Source: Capitella teleta (taxonomy: Eukaryota > Annelida > Polychaeta > Capitellidae). Taken from it: a stretch of 64,000 nt of DNA. The translations under genes and the position numbers were made by a program. Location: contig KB292627.1 in the NCBI GenBank assembly GCA_000328365.1, positions 50,776-114,775 on the forward strand, given 5' to 3'. A model generated the notes under the pieces. It ran no database searches. It was not told where the DNA came from and was given only the letters and a program-made list of their open reading frames with translations. Positions 23,640-34,590 of the stretch are shown piece by piece. Numbering within the stretch: the first letter of the stretch is position 1; the number at the start of each line of letters is the position of its first letter.

Positions 23640-26600
23640 TGTTTAATGGCCTAGTTAATGGATGAAACTTGTTTTTATTGTGATTTACTGTGTAACCCCC
23701 TCACCCCCATGCCTCAATGCTCAATATGTCGTCGTCACTGCCACACCTTTTGTTATCTTTGCTTGACTACGCGTGCGGAATGCGATCATGTTCATTTCAC
23801 TTGCTCTTCTTGTGCGCTGATTTTTCCTTTTAACCAGATTGAAAATGAAATGGAATTTCTTCGCGTGCTGAATGTGTAGCTGTTTATACATTCGTCGGAG
23901 ATCACTTCTTAATAATCAGGAATTATATTCTGGGGATATGGTTTTCTATCCTTTTGAATTTGATGAGAGAGTTGAGCGTTATATAATGGACTTTGATGCG
24001 TATGATCAATACTTTGGTGATTTTTTTAAGCTATATGGTAGTCCATACTATGATGAATCTACTTTTTATGATAAATTCAGTTATTTTTCGAGCTATAAAT
24101 TCAGTTCTTTATCGAGCTATAAATTCAGTTATTTTTCGAGCTATAAATTCAGTTCTTTATCGAGCTATAAATTCAGTTCTTTTTCGAGCTCTGATTTTTT
24201 TTTTTTTTTTTTTTTCACCACAACATTCGTAGTGCCCCGAGAAACCTTACTTCGCTTATGTCATACTTGAAGTGTTTATCAATGGAATTTTCAGTAATTA
24301 GTCTGAGTGAGACTTGGTTTTCCGAGAGAACTATTGATGCCGTGAGGCTTCCTGGTTATAAACATGTTTCAAATCTTAGGAAAACACGTGCTAGTGGCGT
24401 TTCGATCTTTGTCCGGAACAATTTAAGAATTCTAGAACACCCTGAGCTCTCAGTCTGTCATGATTCTTTTGAGAGTATATTTATTGAGCTTCCTAATTTA
24501 GGTAGCTTACTAAATTATAAAAAAGCTTTGTTCATTGGAACTGTATATCGACCACCTCGATATAACCATGATGCTTTTAACGACCACTTGGTTAATATTC
24601 TGCAGACAATTCAGTCTGCTGGAGCTAATTGCATGCTCATGGGCGATTTAAACTATGACTCACTCTCTACTAATACACGTGCGCACCCACCCACGACTTC
24701 CTTGAAGAATGATATAATGCGTTTATTGAAAAGCAAAGAGAAGGAATACTACCAAGAGTTGTTTGAGCGATTCAAAAAAGATTCAAAAAGGTCGTGGATT
24801 ATTATCAGAGAATTAGTGAGAAGTAAATCAACCAGCTCTGCGTCTGATAAATTCAACTTCAACGGTACTCCTACTTCTGATGAAAATGTTATTTGCAATG
24901 CCTTCAATGACTTTTTTTGTTTATGTAGGCCTTAACATTTCTTCTCAAATCCCACCTGATGATACTGACCCAAGCACATTATTTTATTCAAGGAGCAGTT
25001 CGGTACAGTATGTTTCTTCAACCCGTTGATGCTGTTGAGTTAGGTAATACTATTCTTCAATTGAAGAATAAAAGTCCTGGCTGGGATGGCATATGTGCAG
25101 ATCCTGTTAAGGCGCTTGTGACTGTCTGGCTAAACCCCTTCTCCACATTGTTAACTTATCATTTATTCATGGAGCTTTTCCTCGTGATCTTAAAGTTGCC
25201 CAAGTTGTTCCGTTGTACAAGAAAGGTTCCCCAATGGAGTTAGAAAACTACAGATCAATTTCACTACTGCCCCTTTTTTCAAAATTATTTGAAAAACTAA
25301 TTCAAAAACGTATTATGAAGTTTGTTGAAGATTACAGCATTCTTTCTCCGCATCAATTTCGATTCCAGTCGGGAAACAACACTTCCATGGCACTGATCTC
25401 TGCTGTTCACAAGATAGTTGAAGTGTTAGAGGAAGGACCGCTCTGCATGGGTGTGTCGCTGGATTTCCAGACGACATTTGATACTGTTCAACATAATATT
25501 TAACTCCGTAAATTGAACAAATGTGGAATACGTGGTGCTACACTTGATTTAATTACAAGCTACCTGAGTGGAAGACATCAAAGGGTTTTGTACAATGGTA
25601 CATTGTCGAAATATAAATTAGTCACGTGTGGAGTTCTTCAGGGGTCTGTTTTGGGTCCACTACTATTTTTATTATATATTAACGACACCAATAATGTCTC
25701 ATCTATTTTACACTTTGTGCTTTTTGCTGACGACACAAACGTGTTCATTTCTAATTCAAATGAACATGTTGCAGCCAGTAATATGAATCATGAACTCAAA
25801 AAACTAAGTCTGTGGTTCAAAGTCAACAGACTGATGTTGAATACTTCTAAAACTAATTTCATTGCATTCAGTACGGGAAGAAAAGTGAGCAGTGATATCG
25901 CGCTTTTAATTGACGATGTCCCGATCAAGAGAGTGGAATCTGCGGTCTTCCTGGGTGTGCATGGTTTTGGATGAGAAACTCAGATGGAATTTTCATATTC
26001 AACGTGTGAGAAACAAATTTCTCGCACGATTGGAATATTTTCAAAACTCAACAAAAATTTTCCCAGGAGGGTCCTTATTACTTTCTATTACTCGCTCGTG
26101 TTCCCAAACCTGACGTATGGCATTGAGGTATGGGGAGCAGCTGCGGATATACACGTTAAATCTGTGTTATTATTACAAAAGAAAATTGTAAGAATAATAA
26201 CGTTATCACATTACAGAGCTCATTCTGACCCTATATTTACTGAACTCAAGATAGCTAAATTTAATGATATTTACACCGAAAATGTAATTCTTTTTATGTT
26301 TAAACTTGTAAATATTCGACCGCCTCTTTTTTTAATAACAATTTCTTTTATAATCAAAATAATGTATATAACACCAGAACTGTCCATCCCTTTAAAGTTC
26401 CTCGTTATCATTTAAATCTGTCAAGACGTACATTACACTATAAAGGGGTTATCGTGTGGAATTCATTTCATCATTTATTTTGCACTAATGTAACTGAAAG
26501 TACTATTCAAAAGCAAATTAAAAATTTAATTTCCGTTCTAGTTTTATGAAATATTCACGCATATGTATTAATTAAGTTGCACTTTCTTTTCTCATATATT

Positions 26601-26774
26601 ATTATATCTGTTGTCTTTAAATCAGGGCCCTATATACAAGTCTTGTATCTGGTTCTGATTGCTTCATTGTATTTAATTTCATTTTTCTTTAAGCTCATCA
26701 TGTACAATGTACACAATAATTCTATTCTTTGAAGCTATCAATTAAACTATGATCTTATCTTATCTTATCCTATC
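23640..26774 (+). mobile_element. Long decayed non-LTR retrotransposon (CR1/L2/Jockey type)
   Basis: Element parts run in order on the plus strand. A Cys/His-rich PHD-like open frame (23658-23876; CFYC, CSIC, CHTFC, CSSC) is followed by a frame with an 8-residue coding repeat (24073-24192). Then comes an AP-endonuclease piece from 24225 (SVISLSETWF, GVSIFVRNN, FIGTVYRPPR, LMGDLNYDSL) and RT from about 25050 (SPGWDGI, VVPLYKKG in a shifted frame, NYRSISLLPLFSKLFEKL, LQGSVLGPLLFLLYIND, FADDTNVF at 25723). It ends with VLLLQKKIVRIITLSHYRAHSDPIF near 26164-26240. The end of the endonuclease is deleted and at least four frame breaks or stops occur (for example TAA at 25501). The 3' end carries an (ATCTT)n tail at 26751-26774. 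Not active. Confidence 0.85.
24073..24192 (+). repeat. 24-bp in-frame tandem repeat
   Basis: Five copies of aaattcagttatttttcgag plus ctat, with two alternating variants (ttatttttc and ttctttatc). Being 24 nt, it encodes KFSYFSSY/KFSSLSSY repeats in the 5' part of the LINE. Confidence 0.9.
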
Positions 26775-27072
26775 AGACATTAAGTAACAATGATGTTTGT
26801 TGACCTCAATTAGCAAGTAGAATTTAGCACATTATGTCCTGATATTAATTAGAAATTCTAATCCTATAATCATGCAATAAGTTTATTCATGAACACATCC
26901 CTGGAAGGTGACTTTAGCAGCAGCAAATTAAACTACAAATCAATCTGACGCTCAACTAATTTATATAACAAAAACAAGTAAAGGTATTAAATAAATATGA
27001 AAATATAACTTTAATCTGAACACAAACATGGAGGAATGATTAAGAAACGGAAACAGTTTGAGAGCACAGATT
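26775..27072. other. Spacer with possible ASB3-like poly(A) signal
   Basis: No open frame of note. On the minus strand AATAAA at 26882-26887 lies about 190 bp past the ASB-like stop codon and could be its polyadenylation signal. Confidence 0.4.
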
Positions 27073-30000
27073 TCAAATGGAGTACTGCACATCTCCCAGG
27101 ATTTCTTTAAAGCAGAGATAATCCAAGAGCAGCCTAGGTAGCGGCAACACCATCAGATCTCGCCTCAGTAGCTGACGCGGTTTAAACTGTCTTCGGATGC
27201 AAATGCGACACAGATGCAGTAGAGATCTGGGAGATGCTGAAAAAAAAACAAAAACAAGAATCAATCAGAGATGTGACCAAGGAAAATTTTTAATTAAGCT
27301 ATTGATAAACATTGATCAAGGAAACATGAACGTAATCGCAGCAATATTAGTTCATGATGCCAAACTATATGTATCAATTTATGATTTTACAGCAGAATCG
27401 CGCAACCAATGAGCTAAATACGCATTTCTACCTGACATGACTTCACATTATCATTTAATGTATGATGAAAACCCATTGAAATCCAACAACTACTAGGATT
27501 ATNNNNNNNNNNNNNNNNNNNNNNNNNNNNNNNNNNNNNNNNNNNNNNNNNNNNNNNNNNNNNNNNNNNNNNNNNNNNNNNNNNNNNNNNNNNNNNNNNN
27601 NNNNNNNNNNNNNNNNNNNNNNNNNNNNNNNNNNNNNNNNNNNNNNNNNNNNNNNNNNNNNNNNNNNNNNNNNNNNNNNNNNNNNNNNNNNNNNNNNNNN
27701 NNNNNNNNNNNNNNGCAACCTCATTTAAACTTATAATTTCATAGGATGGCTATACTAGCAATATACTCTGCAATTTTCAATGCCACAACTCGCTTAACAA
27801 CAGAGATATTTGTATTTGAAAAAGTCATAATTGCTATTATTGAAGATTACGCAAGAACGGTGCATCTAGAAGCAGAAATACTTCCGAGCTTTATTTTACA
27901 TATTGATGCACTGAATCGTTTGATGCCAGTTAAAAGTCAATAGCATTACTAGTCAATGAGTTATTGGCGATCGAGTTTTCAACTTAGAAAAATCACTGCG
28001 ACCTTGACCTTTAACCTTTGACCTTCAAACTTTCAGAGTTAATCCGACATAACTTGCTCCATTAATAAATGCAAATTACTAATTGACAGACATGAGCAAA
28101 TTTAAAATATTCAGTACCAAACTTTGTTCAACTGAATACCGAAGCAATGAAATTGGCTAAGTGTTGCCTAATATGTATTCCGACCGAAAACACACAAATA
28201 TTCTGAATTATCACATTTCCTTCTAAGACTCGACAGCACACGTAGTATGCAACTCAGAAAAGTTACAAAATTAACACAATTCGAAATAATCATCAATTTA
28301 TGCAATTAAATGCTATAATTACCACAATGACCTTGACCTGGGTGCAACCTCATTTAAACTTATATTTACACAAGATGGCTACACTAGCAATATACTCTGC
28401 AAATTTCAATGCCACAACCTGCTTAACAACCGAGATATTTGCATTTAAAAAAGTCGTAATTACTATTATGCAAGATTACGCAAGAACGGTGCATCTGAGA
28501 GCAGTAATATCGCCATTCATTGTTGTACATATCAATGCGCTGGATCGATCGATGTATGTTGCAAGACCCTAGCTTAATTAATGAATGAGCTGGAAGCGAT
28601 TTAATTTGAGATTTTGAAAAATCGCTGTGACCTTGACCTTTGACCTTTAACCTACAAATTTGAATCAGACTCGCAAAATGACATGTACTATCAATGTGTG
28701 AAATTTGCTGAATTATACTTCACGGAGTTTCGCGCAACGGCGCATAAAAAATCGTTCACGGACTTACAGAAGAAAAAAAAAAAAAAAAAACACGTAAAGT
28801 AACATAAGGAAAATTTTTAATTTAAAATTTTCCTTAAAAAACACATCTTGAATATACCATCGTAATACGATCTAATTAAAAGACTCACCCTGGATGGTAG
28901 AGAGTGTTGTCCATTCGTCAAGAGTATCCAACACACTCTTCAGTTCCGGCCTAAGATGCACATTCCCTGTGAAATGCATTAGTTGTGTCAGGAGTTCTAC
29001 AGCACGCACTTTCCTTCGCAACATAACACGACGAGCTTCGATCATAAGCATCCACAGGCGAATGGGAGATTCTGAAATCTCTCGGTACGAGTAAATTCCC
29101 ATATCGTCCATCAACTCAGCTTCTTCCTCGGAGAAGTAATTCATGGGTGCTAGAGTTAGCTCATCCTTGAAGATGCTCTCAACTTCCGCTCCACAGTACA
29201 AAAGGAGATTCAAACCTTCCCAGTAGTGAATACTTGACAAAATTGAAACATTTCCGACTACCTTTGGGTGATATAAGTTCACAGATGCGCCAGAGTCAAT
29301 GAACAACAATGCTGAGTCAAATTGGTCTTTGTCAAGGGCTGGTAGGAGAGGCGGCACTTCATGAGGGGTTCGTGGATCCAGGTACGCCCCTGCTTTGATG
29401 AGGAGCCTAGCGTGTTCAATTGGGTTCTCAAAGATGGTGAGCATTGCCAAGGGGGTCATTCGCAAGCTGTACATGACTTGGTGTATGAAGTAAGCAAGAA
29501 TGCGCGGTTCGTAGGACACATTCTCAGGCTGTGATCTTCGCTCATTCACATCAAACCCCGCTTCAATTAATATTTTCGTACAAGTCGTTTCTTCTTGTAG
29601 GGTCGAAAAATAGAATGGACCGATCTTGCACTTGCTTACGCACCTGGCAGAAGTTAAGGGTATAAGGTATCTCACAACACTGAAGATAAAAAAAATGATC
29701 GCGTATGTATTCAGAATTGAGTGCAAACTTACTCAGCATGATCAAATTGTAGGGCGGCTAAAAGAGGGGAGGCTTTAGGGTCGTGTGTGCAGATATTGAC
29801 GCTAGCGCCATAGTCTACTAGCAGAGAAATGCACTTCAGATGACCTTCTTGTGCCGCCAAGAACAAAGGAGTCGCTCCGTCCGAAGTTCGCTTATTCACT
29901 AAGAATTGTTCTCCTGCAATGGTACGCATATTTAAAGATCTGAAAGTCAAGTCAATGTTCAAACCTGTATCACTAGCATGCTGGAGCAGAAGTTCCAGAG

Positions 30001-30671
30001 TTTTCAAACGATTGAATTGAGCGGCGGAAAAAATAGGGGTGATATTATTTTCCTCAGTAACATTCAGCTTAGCTCCTCTGTCCAAGAGCAAGCGAGCGAG
30101 ATCTGTCCACCCCTCAGAGGCTGCTTGGTGCAAAGGGGTCGTCCCAGTATACTGCTCGCAGTTAATATCCGCTTTAGCGTTCAGTAGAACCGTGATCAGC
30201 TTTTCATTTTTGGTCAGCATGGCTTTGTGCAATGGGGTGCACTCCATAAAGTCTTGGCAGTTCGGGTCTGCACCATGGCGCAGCAAAATCTCTGCACAGA
30301 TCAATTCATTCTGCGTGCATGCTAAATGCAGGGCTGTCTGGCCATCATGGCTTCCAGAATTCACCGCACATTCGGCTGGAAGAATACACAAGAATAATAT
30401 CAAATAATTTCCATGGGAAAGAATTTACGGAGATCTAGAAGATGCTGTAAACAGTCAACAAAGCCTCCATTGGCAGCTTCGTGTAAAGGGCGCCAACCGC
30501 GATTATCAGGAGCGTCAGTTGGATGCCCTTTTAACAATGAAATATTAAAGGGGCGAATTCACAACTCTATGTATGAAAGGAACCTTCTTCAATCAACTGC
30601 TTCATGGATTCCAAATCACCAACTCTTGCTGCTTGACATACAGTTCTCGGCTCACCATCAGTGTCCTCCAT
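27073..30671 (-). CDS. ASB3: Ankyrin-repeat SOCS-box protein, ASB3-like
   Basis: Five exons: 30584-30671, 30429-30527, 29733-30375, 28889-29643, 27073-27236, together 1749 nt (582 codons plus stop). The start MEDTDG leads into VCQAARVGDLESMKQLIEEG and DNRGWRPLHEAANGG, matching the N-terminus of vertebrate ASB3. About nine ankyrin repeats follow (DGQTALHLACTQNE, LLRHGADPNCQD, GTTPLHQAASEGW, GATPLFLAAQEGH). The last exon holds a SOCS box (SPRSLLHLCRICIRR, LPLPRLLLDYL), which recruits elongin BC and cullin-5. The protein is therefore probably the substrate receptor of a CUL5 ubiquitin ligase. The first intron is only 56 bp with an odd donor (GTTCCT). The last intron (1652 bp) contains the assembly gap and two repeat copies. 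Confidence 0.9.
27503..27714. other. Assembly gap (212 N)
   Basis: Run of N inside the last intron of the ASB3-like gene, directly next to the first copy of a direct repeat, which is the probable cause of the gap. Confidence 1.
27715..28040 (+). repeat. Direct repeat, copy 1
   Basis: Begins gcaacctcatttaaactt at the gap edge and ends in a gaccttgacctttaacc block. It matches 28343-28668 at roughly three quarters of positions. Confidence 0.85.
28343..28668 (+). repeat. Direct repeat, copy 2
   Basis: Second copy of the element at 27715-28040, with the same gatgaggtt-complement start, atactctgcaa and caagattacgcaagaacggt landmarks, and the closing run of TGACCTT half-sites. Both copies contain short ATG frames, but changes fall on all codon positions, so I do not call them genes. 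Confidence 0.85.
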
Positions 30672-31980
30672 TCTGAATCACACTGAAAAATGAATCGTTG
30701 AATGTCAATGATATGTATGATATGCGTATACTTAATATAATATAGCCTAGCTAACTCTTGGAATGAGGTGAGGTATTTATATATAACTGCTTAAAACAGA
30801 TTTAAATCATTATCATTATTCAATTTATTGCCATACATAAATTATGTATATAATATATATTTAATTATATAATATAGTGAAGTCGATCAGCTGATCAGTA
30901 GTTCATAATCATAAATTAAAATTATATGAAATAAAATTACTCAAATTAGGTCAAATGCCAACTGCGATGTTTTAACTATAATCGTCTGATAATCATCATT
31001 GATTGAATGAGAATCGTGTGATAGATTGAATTAATTTAATCTTTGACTTATCAAGTAGTAAGTACTAAGTACTACTTAGTAAGTTCAAGTTGAGCTCAAG
31101 AATGAGCGATAATAGGTGACAATTGACCAAATTCGTAGTTTTAAACCAACCTTATCGTTTTGAAACGAAAAGTCATTCGTCTCCAGGTGTTAAGTATGAG
31201 CAAATAAAATTGATATGCCAAGATGCCACAGTCTTATATTGAATAAATACTTATTTCTACCCCCCATCAAAATCGAACCAGAATGAAATCCAGCCACTGG
31301 ACTAGTGCGTTATGATTGAGTAAGTCATTCTTCTAGTTTTCTGTGCGTGAGAAGTTCTTTCGACAGCAGTGATGCAGTCACCGCCATTGATCTTAACTAC
31401 TAACTATTGATCTTAACTAGTAGTTAAGATCAATGGTCACCGCCATGGCATAGAAAGATCCATTGAAATATACAACCCTGAACATTATGATGAGCTAATT
31501 TACTATAAAACAGCATCTAAGTTTTAAAAAAATATATCCACCGCATTTTTTTTTTGGTCAATTTTGTGTGTGAAAGTGAAAAGTGGACTTGCATGGTCCT
31601 GTTTTGGAATTGTGTACTGGATGGTGTTATTTTCAAATTGTGGCATTGAGCTTTTGAGATTGACAGCTTCTCTGGTGGAGTTATAATTATTATGTAACTA
31701 AAAGAGGAGATTATCAGGTTAGCATGCCGCGGACCATATAGGTTGACAATGGGGATGGGGCAAAGCCAAATAGGCCCAAATAGGGGGGAGGGGAGTGGGA
31801 GGCAAAGTAGTAAATAATCAAGATAAGAGGCGTTGCGAAAACCCGCCATCTTGTACTCGCGCATGCGCACCATTGATTAGGTGATCGTGAAGACAGCATG
31901 AGCGTTATGATTCTTGTTTCAGAATCGGAACTCAGTATTACGATTAAGCCTTTTAAACATTATTAACGAGACATATCTAC
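30672..31980. other. Intergenic, no gene seen
   Basis: AT-rich DNA upstream of the ASB3-like start. It contains a near-perfect 27-bp palindrome at 31407-31433 and two CGTTATGATT words (31308, 31903). No exon recognised on either strand. Confidence 0.5.
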
Positions 31981-31984
31981 TCTT

Positions 31985-32752
31985 TTGCCTACTGACTGCG
32001 GCAACCTGAAGATGACTGCACTACCAGTGCACCTGATGCTCTGTCTGGCGCTCGCGACCTCAGTACCTACCCAGGAATCACCATCCTGCTGCAAATCCTG
32101 CTCAGTCTGCCAGTCACAACTGCCACAGGCGAGAGTTTGTTCAGCTCACTCAAGTACATTAAATCATATCTCCGCTCGGTGATGGGTGAAGATCGCTTGA
32201 ATGGCCTTGCCCACCTGTTCATTAACCGGGACATTGAACTCAATTACTCGCATGTGATTGACGAATTCTCGCAGAGCAATCGCCGACTGAATTTCATTTG
32301 ATTCTCGTCTCATTCATCGTGTAATTGCTTTTCTTTCTTAACTATTGTTTTGATGCCTTCACACTTGCATTATTATCAGTATCCCAACCGTGCTCTGATG
32401 GGCTTCAGTGTAAATGGGTGTATTATTATGATTACTTGTTATCATCTATACTATTTAGCTGTGATCATTTTGGATTTGCATGCTTCATAATCATAATTAC
32501 TTTAAAGCACTGTAATAAACATTGAATTGCCAAAAAAATAGTGCTTTCGAAATGGCTTTGACGTGACACAATCCAAACCTCAAATGCCCCAGATTGCATA
32601 GATTTGCATCCTTTTTTCTAAATCTTTTTCTGGGGGGGGGGAGGTCCCCCAGACCCCCCTCGGGGGCTGCGCCGCTTTGCGGCTTGCACATAATCACGTG
32701 AGACATGGAGCCTTCCCCCCTCAGGTAAATCCTGGATACGCCACTGATAAGA
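31985..32752 (+). mobile_element. hAT-family DNA transposon remnant
   Basis: From about 32050 to the stop near 32299 the plus strand encodes a hAT C-terminal dimerisation region: YPGITILLQILLSLPVTTAT, GESLFSSLKYIKSYLRS, EDRLNGLAHLFINRDIE. The stretch from 32630 to 32752 (ccccctcgggggctgcgccg core; reading inward from the right end, cagtggcgtatccagg) looks like a hAT end. The catalytic N-terminal part and the left end were not found. A dead 3' fragment. Confidence 0.75.
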
Positions 32753-32759
32753 CATGAGG

Positions 32760-34590
32760 TAGATGATCAAATTAATGCATCGGCCCCAACAGGCAACGAA
32801 AGTAAACGAAACGGAACGAAACCAACAGGTTCCTGCACATAAATAAGTTAAGTATAGAAGGAAATCCTGACATATACAATTTATTATGCACATTATACCT
32901 CAAATTATGTGTCAGTTCCTTATGAAATGGAATGCAATACGGCAGCGCCACTGCATAATGTGCATGAACATACTTATAGAAACAACTTAAACCCAATCAC
33001 TGAATTATCATTATTATAAATTAAAGCAGCCTGAATTGAAGAGCAACTGGTTTGGGACATCCGCCGTCCTCTCGAGTTACAGAGGTCAACCATCTCAGCC
33101 TGATCTTTGCGCGTTGCCTTAATATCACCTCCTCAGGCCGACAATATTATGTATCACAGAAGCAGAACATAAATTTGCGGGGGCAACCTGCAATCAATCA
33201 GACATTCACCGGACAGCAGACACAAACACACAAACACGCCTGCAATGGCAGATACACTGCAGATGAGTAGAGTCTAACACCCTTCACTCCCGAATAAAAT
33301 CTGAGGTCATTAACCCCATTACACTGTGCAGCTGCCAAGGGACGCCCGATAGCTGTTAGGCGCTCCAAGCCGAGTCATCTCACAAGTAGATAACGACTCC
33401 TCCACGCTCGGTGTCGGCATTCTCTGCGCAAACTGCAGAAAACGCTCGCGAATGAAGATAACTTTCTGGAATACTACAACTTTGCTATGTCAGCGAAAGA
33501 TCCATTTGGAGATGTGAGTACATTGCAAGTACTGTACTATTCATGCACTTGTTTCTGACTGCAATACGTTACTGTAATTATAATATAAATATAATCTACA
33601 TATACCTTAGTTTACAGATGTGTTTGATTGGGAGTTTTAAAAGTATTCAAAGCCGTTTTATGATAATTAATGTCCTCCCTGTCTACCGAGTTATGGTTGA
33701 GATATTCCCTTATCTGCTTATAAATCAGCTCTGACGTATTTTTACAAACCTTATAAAAGAGAAAAATATGTGTAACGTGTTTCACAAAAGTCGGCTGGTT
33801 AATAAGTTAATACTATTTATGTACTTGCGTTTGGGTCGCAAACATTTTGGTAGCCAATTCAAATGAACTATGTGTACTTATTACTATTACCTTGTTATGC
33901 GTGCATTCACAATGCTGCATGCCTCGACATCCCGCCCCTTAATCTTATAGCTCTATTTTTTCCTCCTTAATCCTCGCTCCCATGATTGTTTAACTCTCAT
34001 GGATGATGCATGAGGTCAGATATATTTATATATATATAAATCACACTGACGGAAAACAGTGGTTACAAAATCATGACTGATATGCCAGGACTGATGACTA
34101 ACAGATGTGGATGCTTGTCACGTGAACAGTATCTATGACAACCGATTCCCACAATGGGAGAATGATGACTTTCTGTGAATTCGGAGCTTCGTGACAATCC
34201 AAGGTTAAGCCGAAATCCTTTATCCTAAAAGTAGGATTTCCAGAGCACTCGTTAGCCCCGAGTACCACGTGACCTGTATGCATCTGACGTGTGCCGGTTG
34301 CAAATCCAAGCAAAACTGCTCTGGATTCGTTTAACTTGCTGCTTTGTCCCGGACTTCCCAGCATGCACATTTGCCTGAGTGCTTCACTGTGGAGATAAGT
34401 GCATGCGGTAGCATTCATCTCGTTAACGTAAAAGACGGAGATATCCGTCTCTGGCGCTCAAGCGTGTTAATTAAGGAGAATAGTACAAGGATGAATAGAC
34501 ATGGCAAATAGAACTCGTCTTGGCCCTTGTCAATATACCATTGCTGAATATAATGCACTTCCGAAGTTATGCCAGGTGTGTTCTCTTTAG
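32760..34590. other. Intergenic upstream of the ACE-like gene
   Basis: No convincing exon. The 106-codon open frame on the minus strand at 34098-34418 resembles nothing I know. The first coding exon of the ACE-like gene must lie somewhere here or further left. Confidence 0.4.

Larger units (their letters stand above)
20160..23640. other. Intergenic region, no confident gene
   Basis: Mostly AT-rich with pyrimidine runs (21730-21775, 22120-22285), a 16-bp tandem repeat at 22885-22932 and a doubtful acidic open frame at 20745-20909. No similarity to known proteins was recognised. Confidence 0.5.

Noticed and set aside
27746-28572. Two similar ATG frames (65 and 90 codons) in the direct repeat copies
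   Set aside because: Differences fall freely on first and second codon positions and the frames differ at their ends, as expected of a non-coding repeat rather than a conserved peptide.
34098-34418. 106-codon open frame on the minus strand
   Set aside because: No recognisable motif, no splice context and no homologue known to me.
34501-34590. Open frame from ATG at 34505 leading up to the ACE membrane exon
   Set aside because: To join the next exon in frame it would need a 15-bp intron (GTGTGTTCTCTTTAG), which is too short to be spliced. The true first exon remains unknown.
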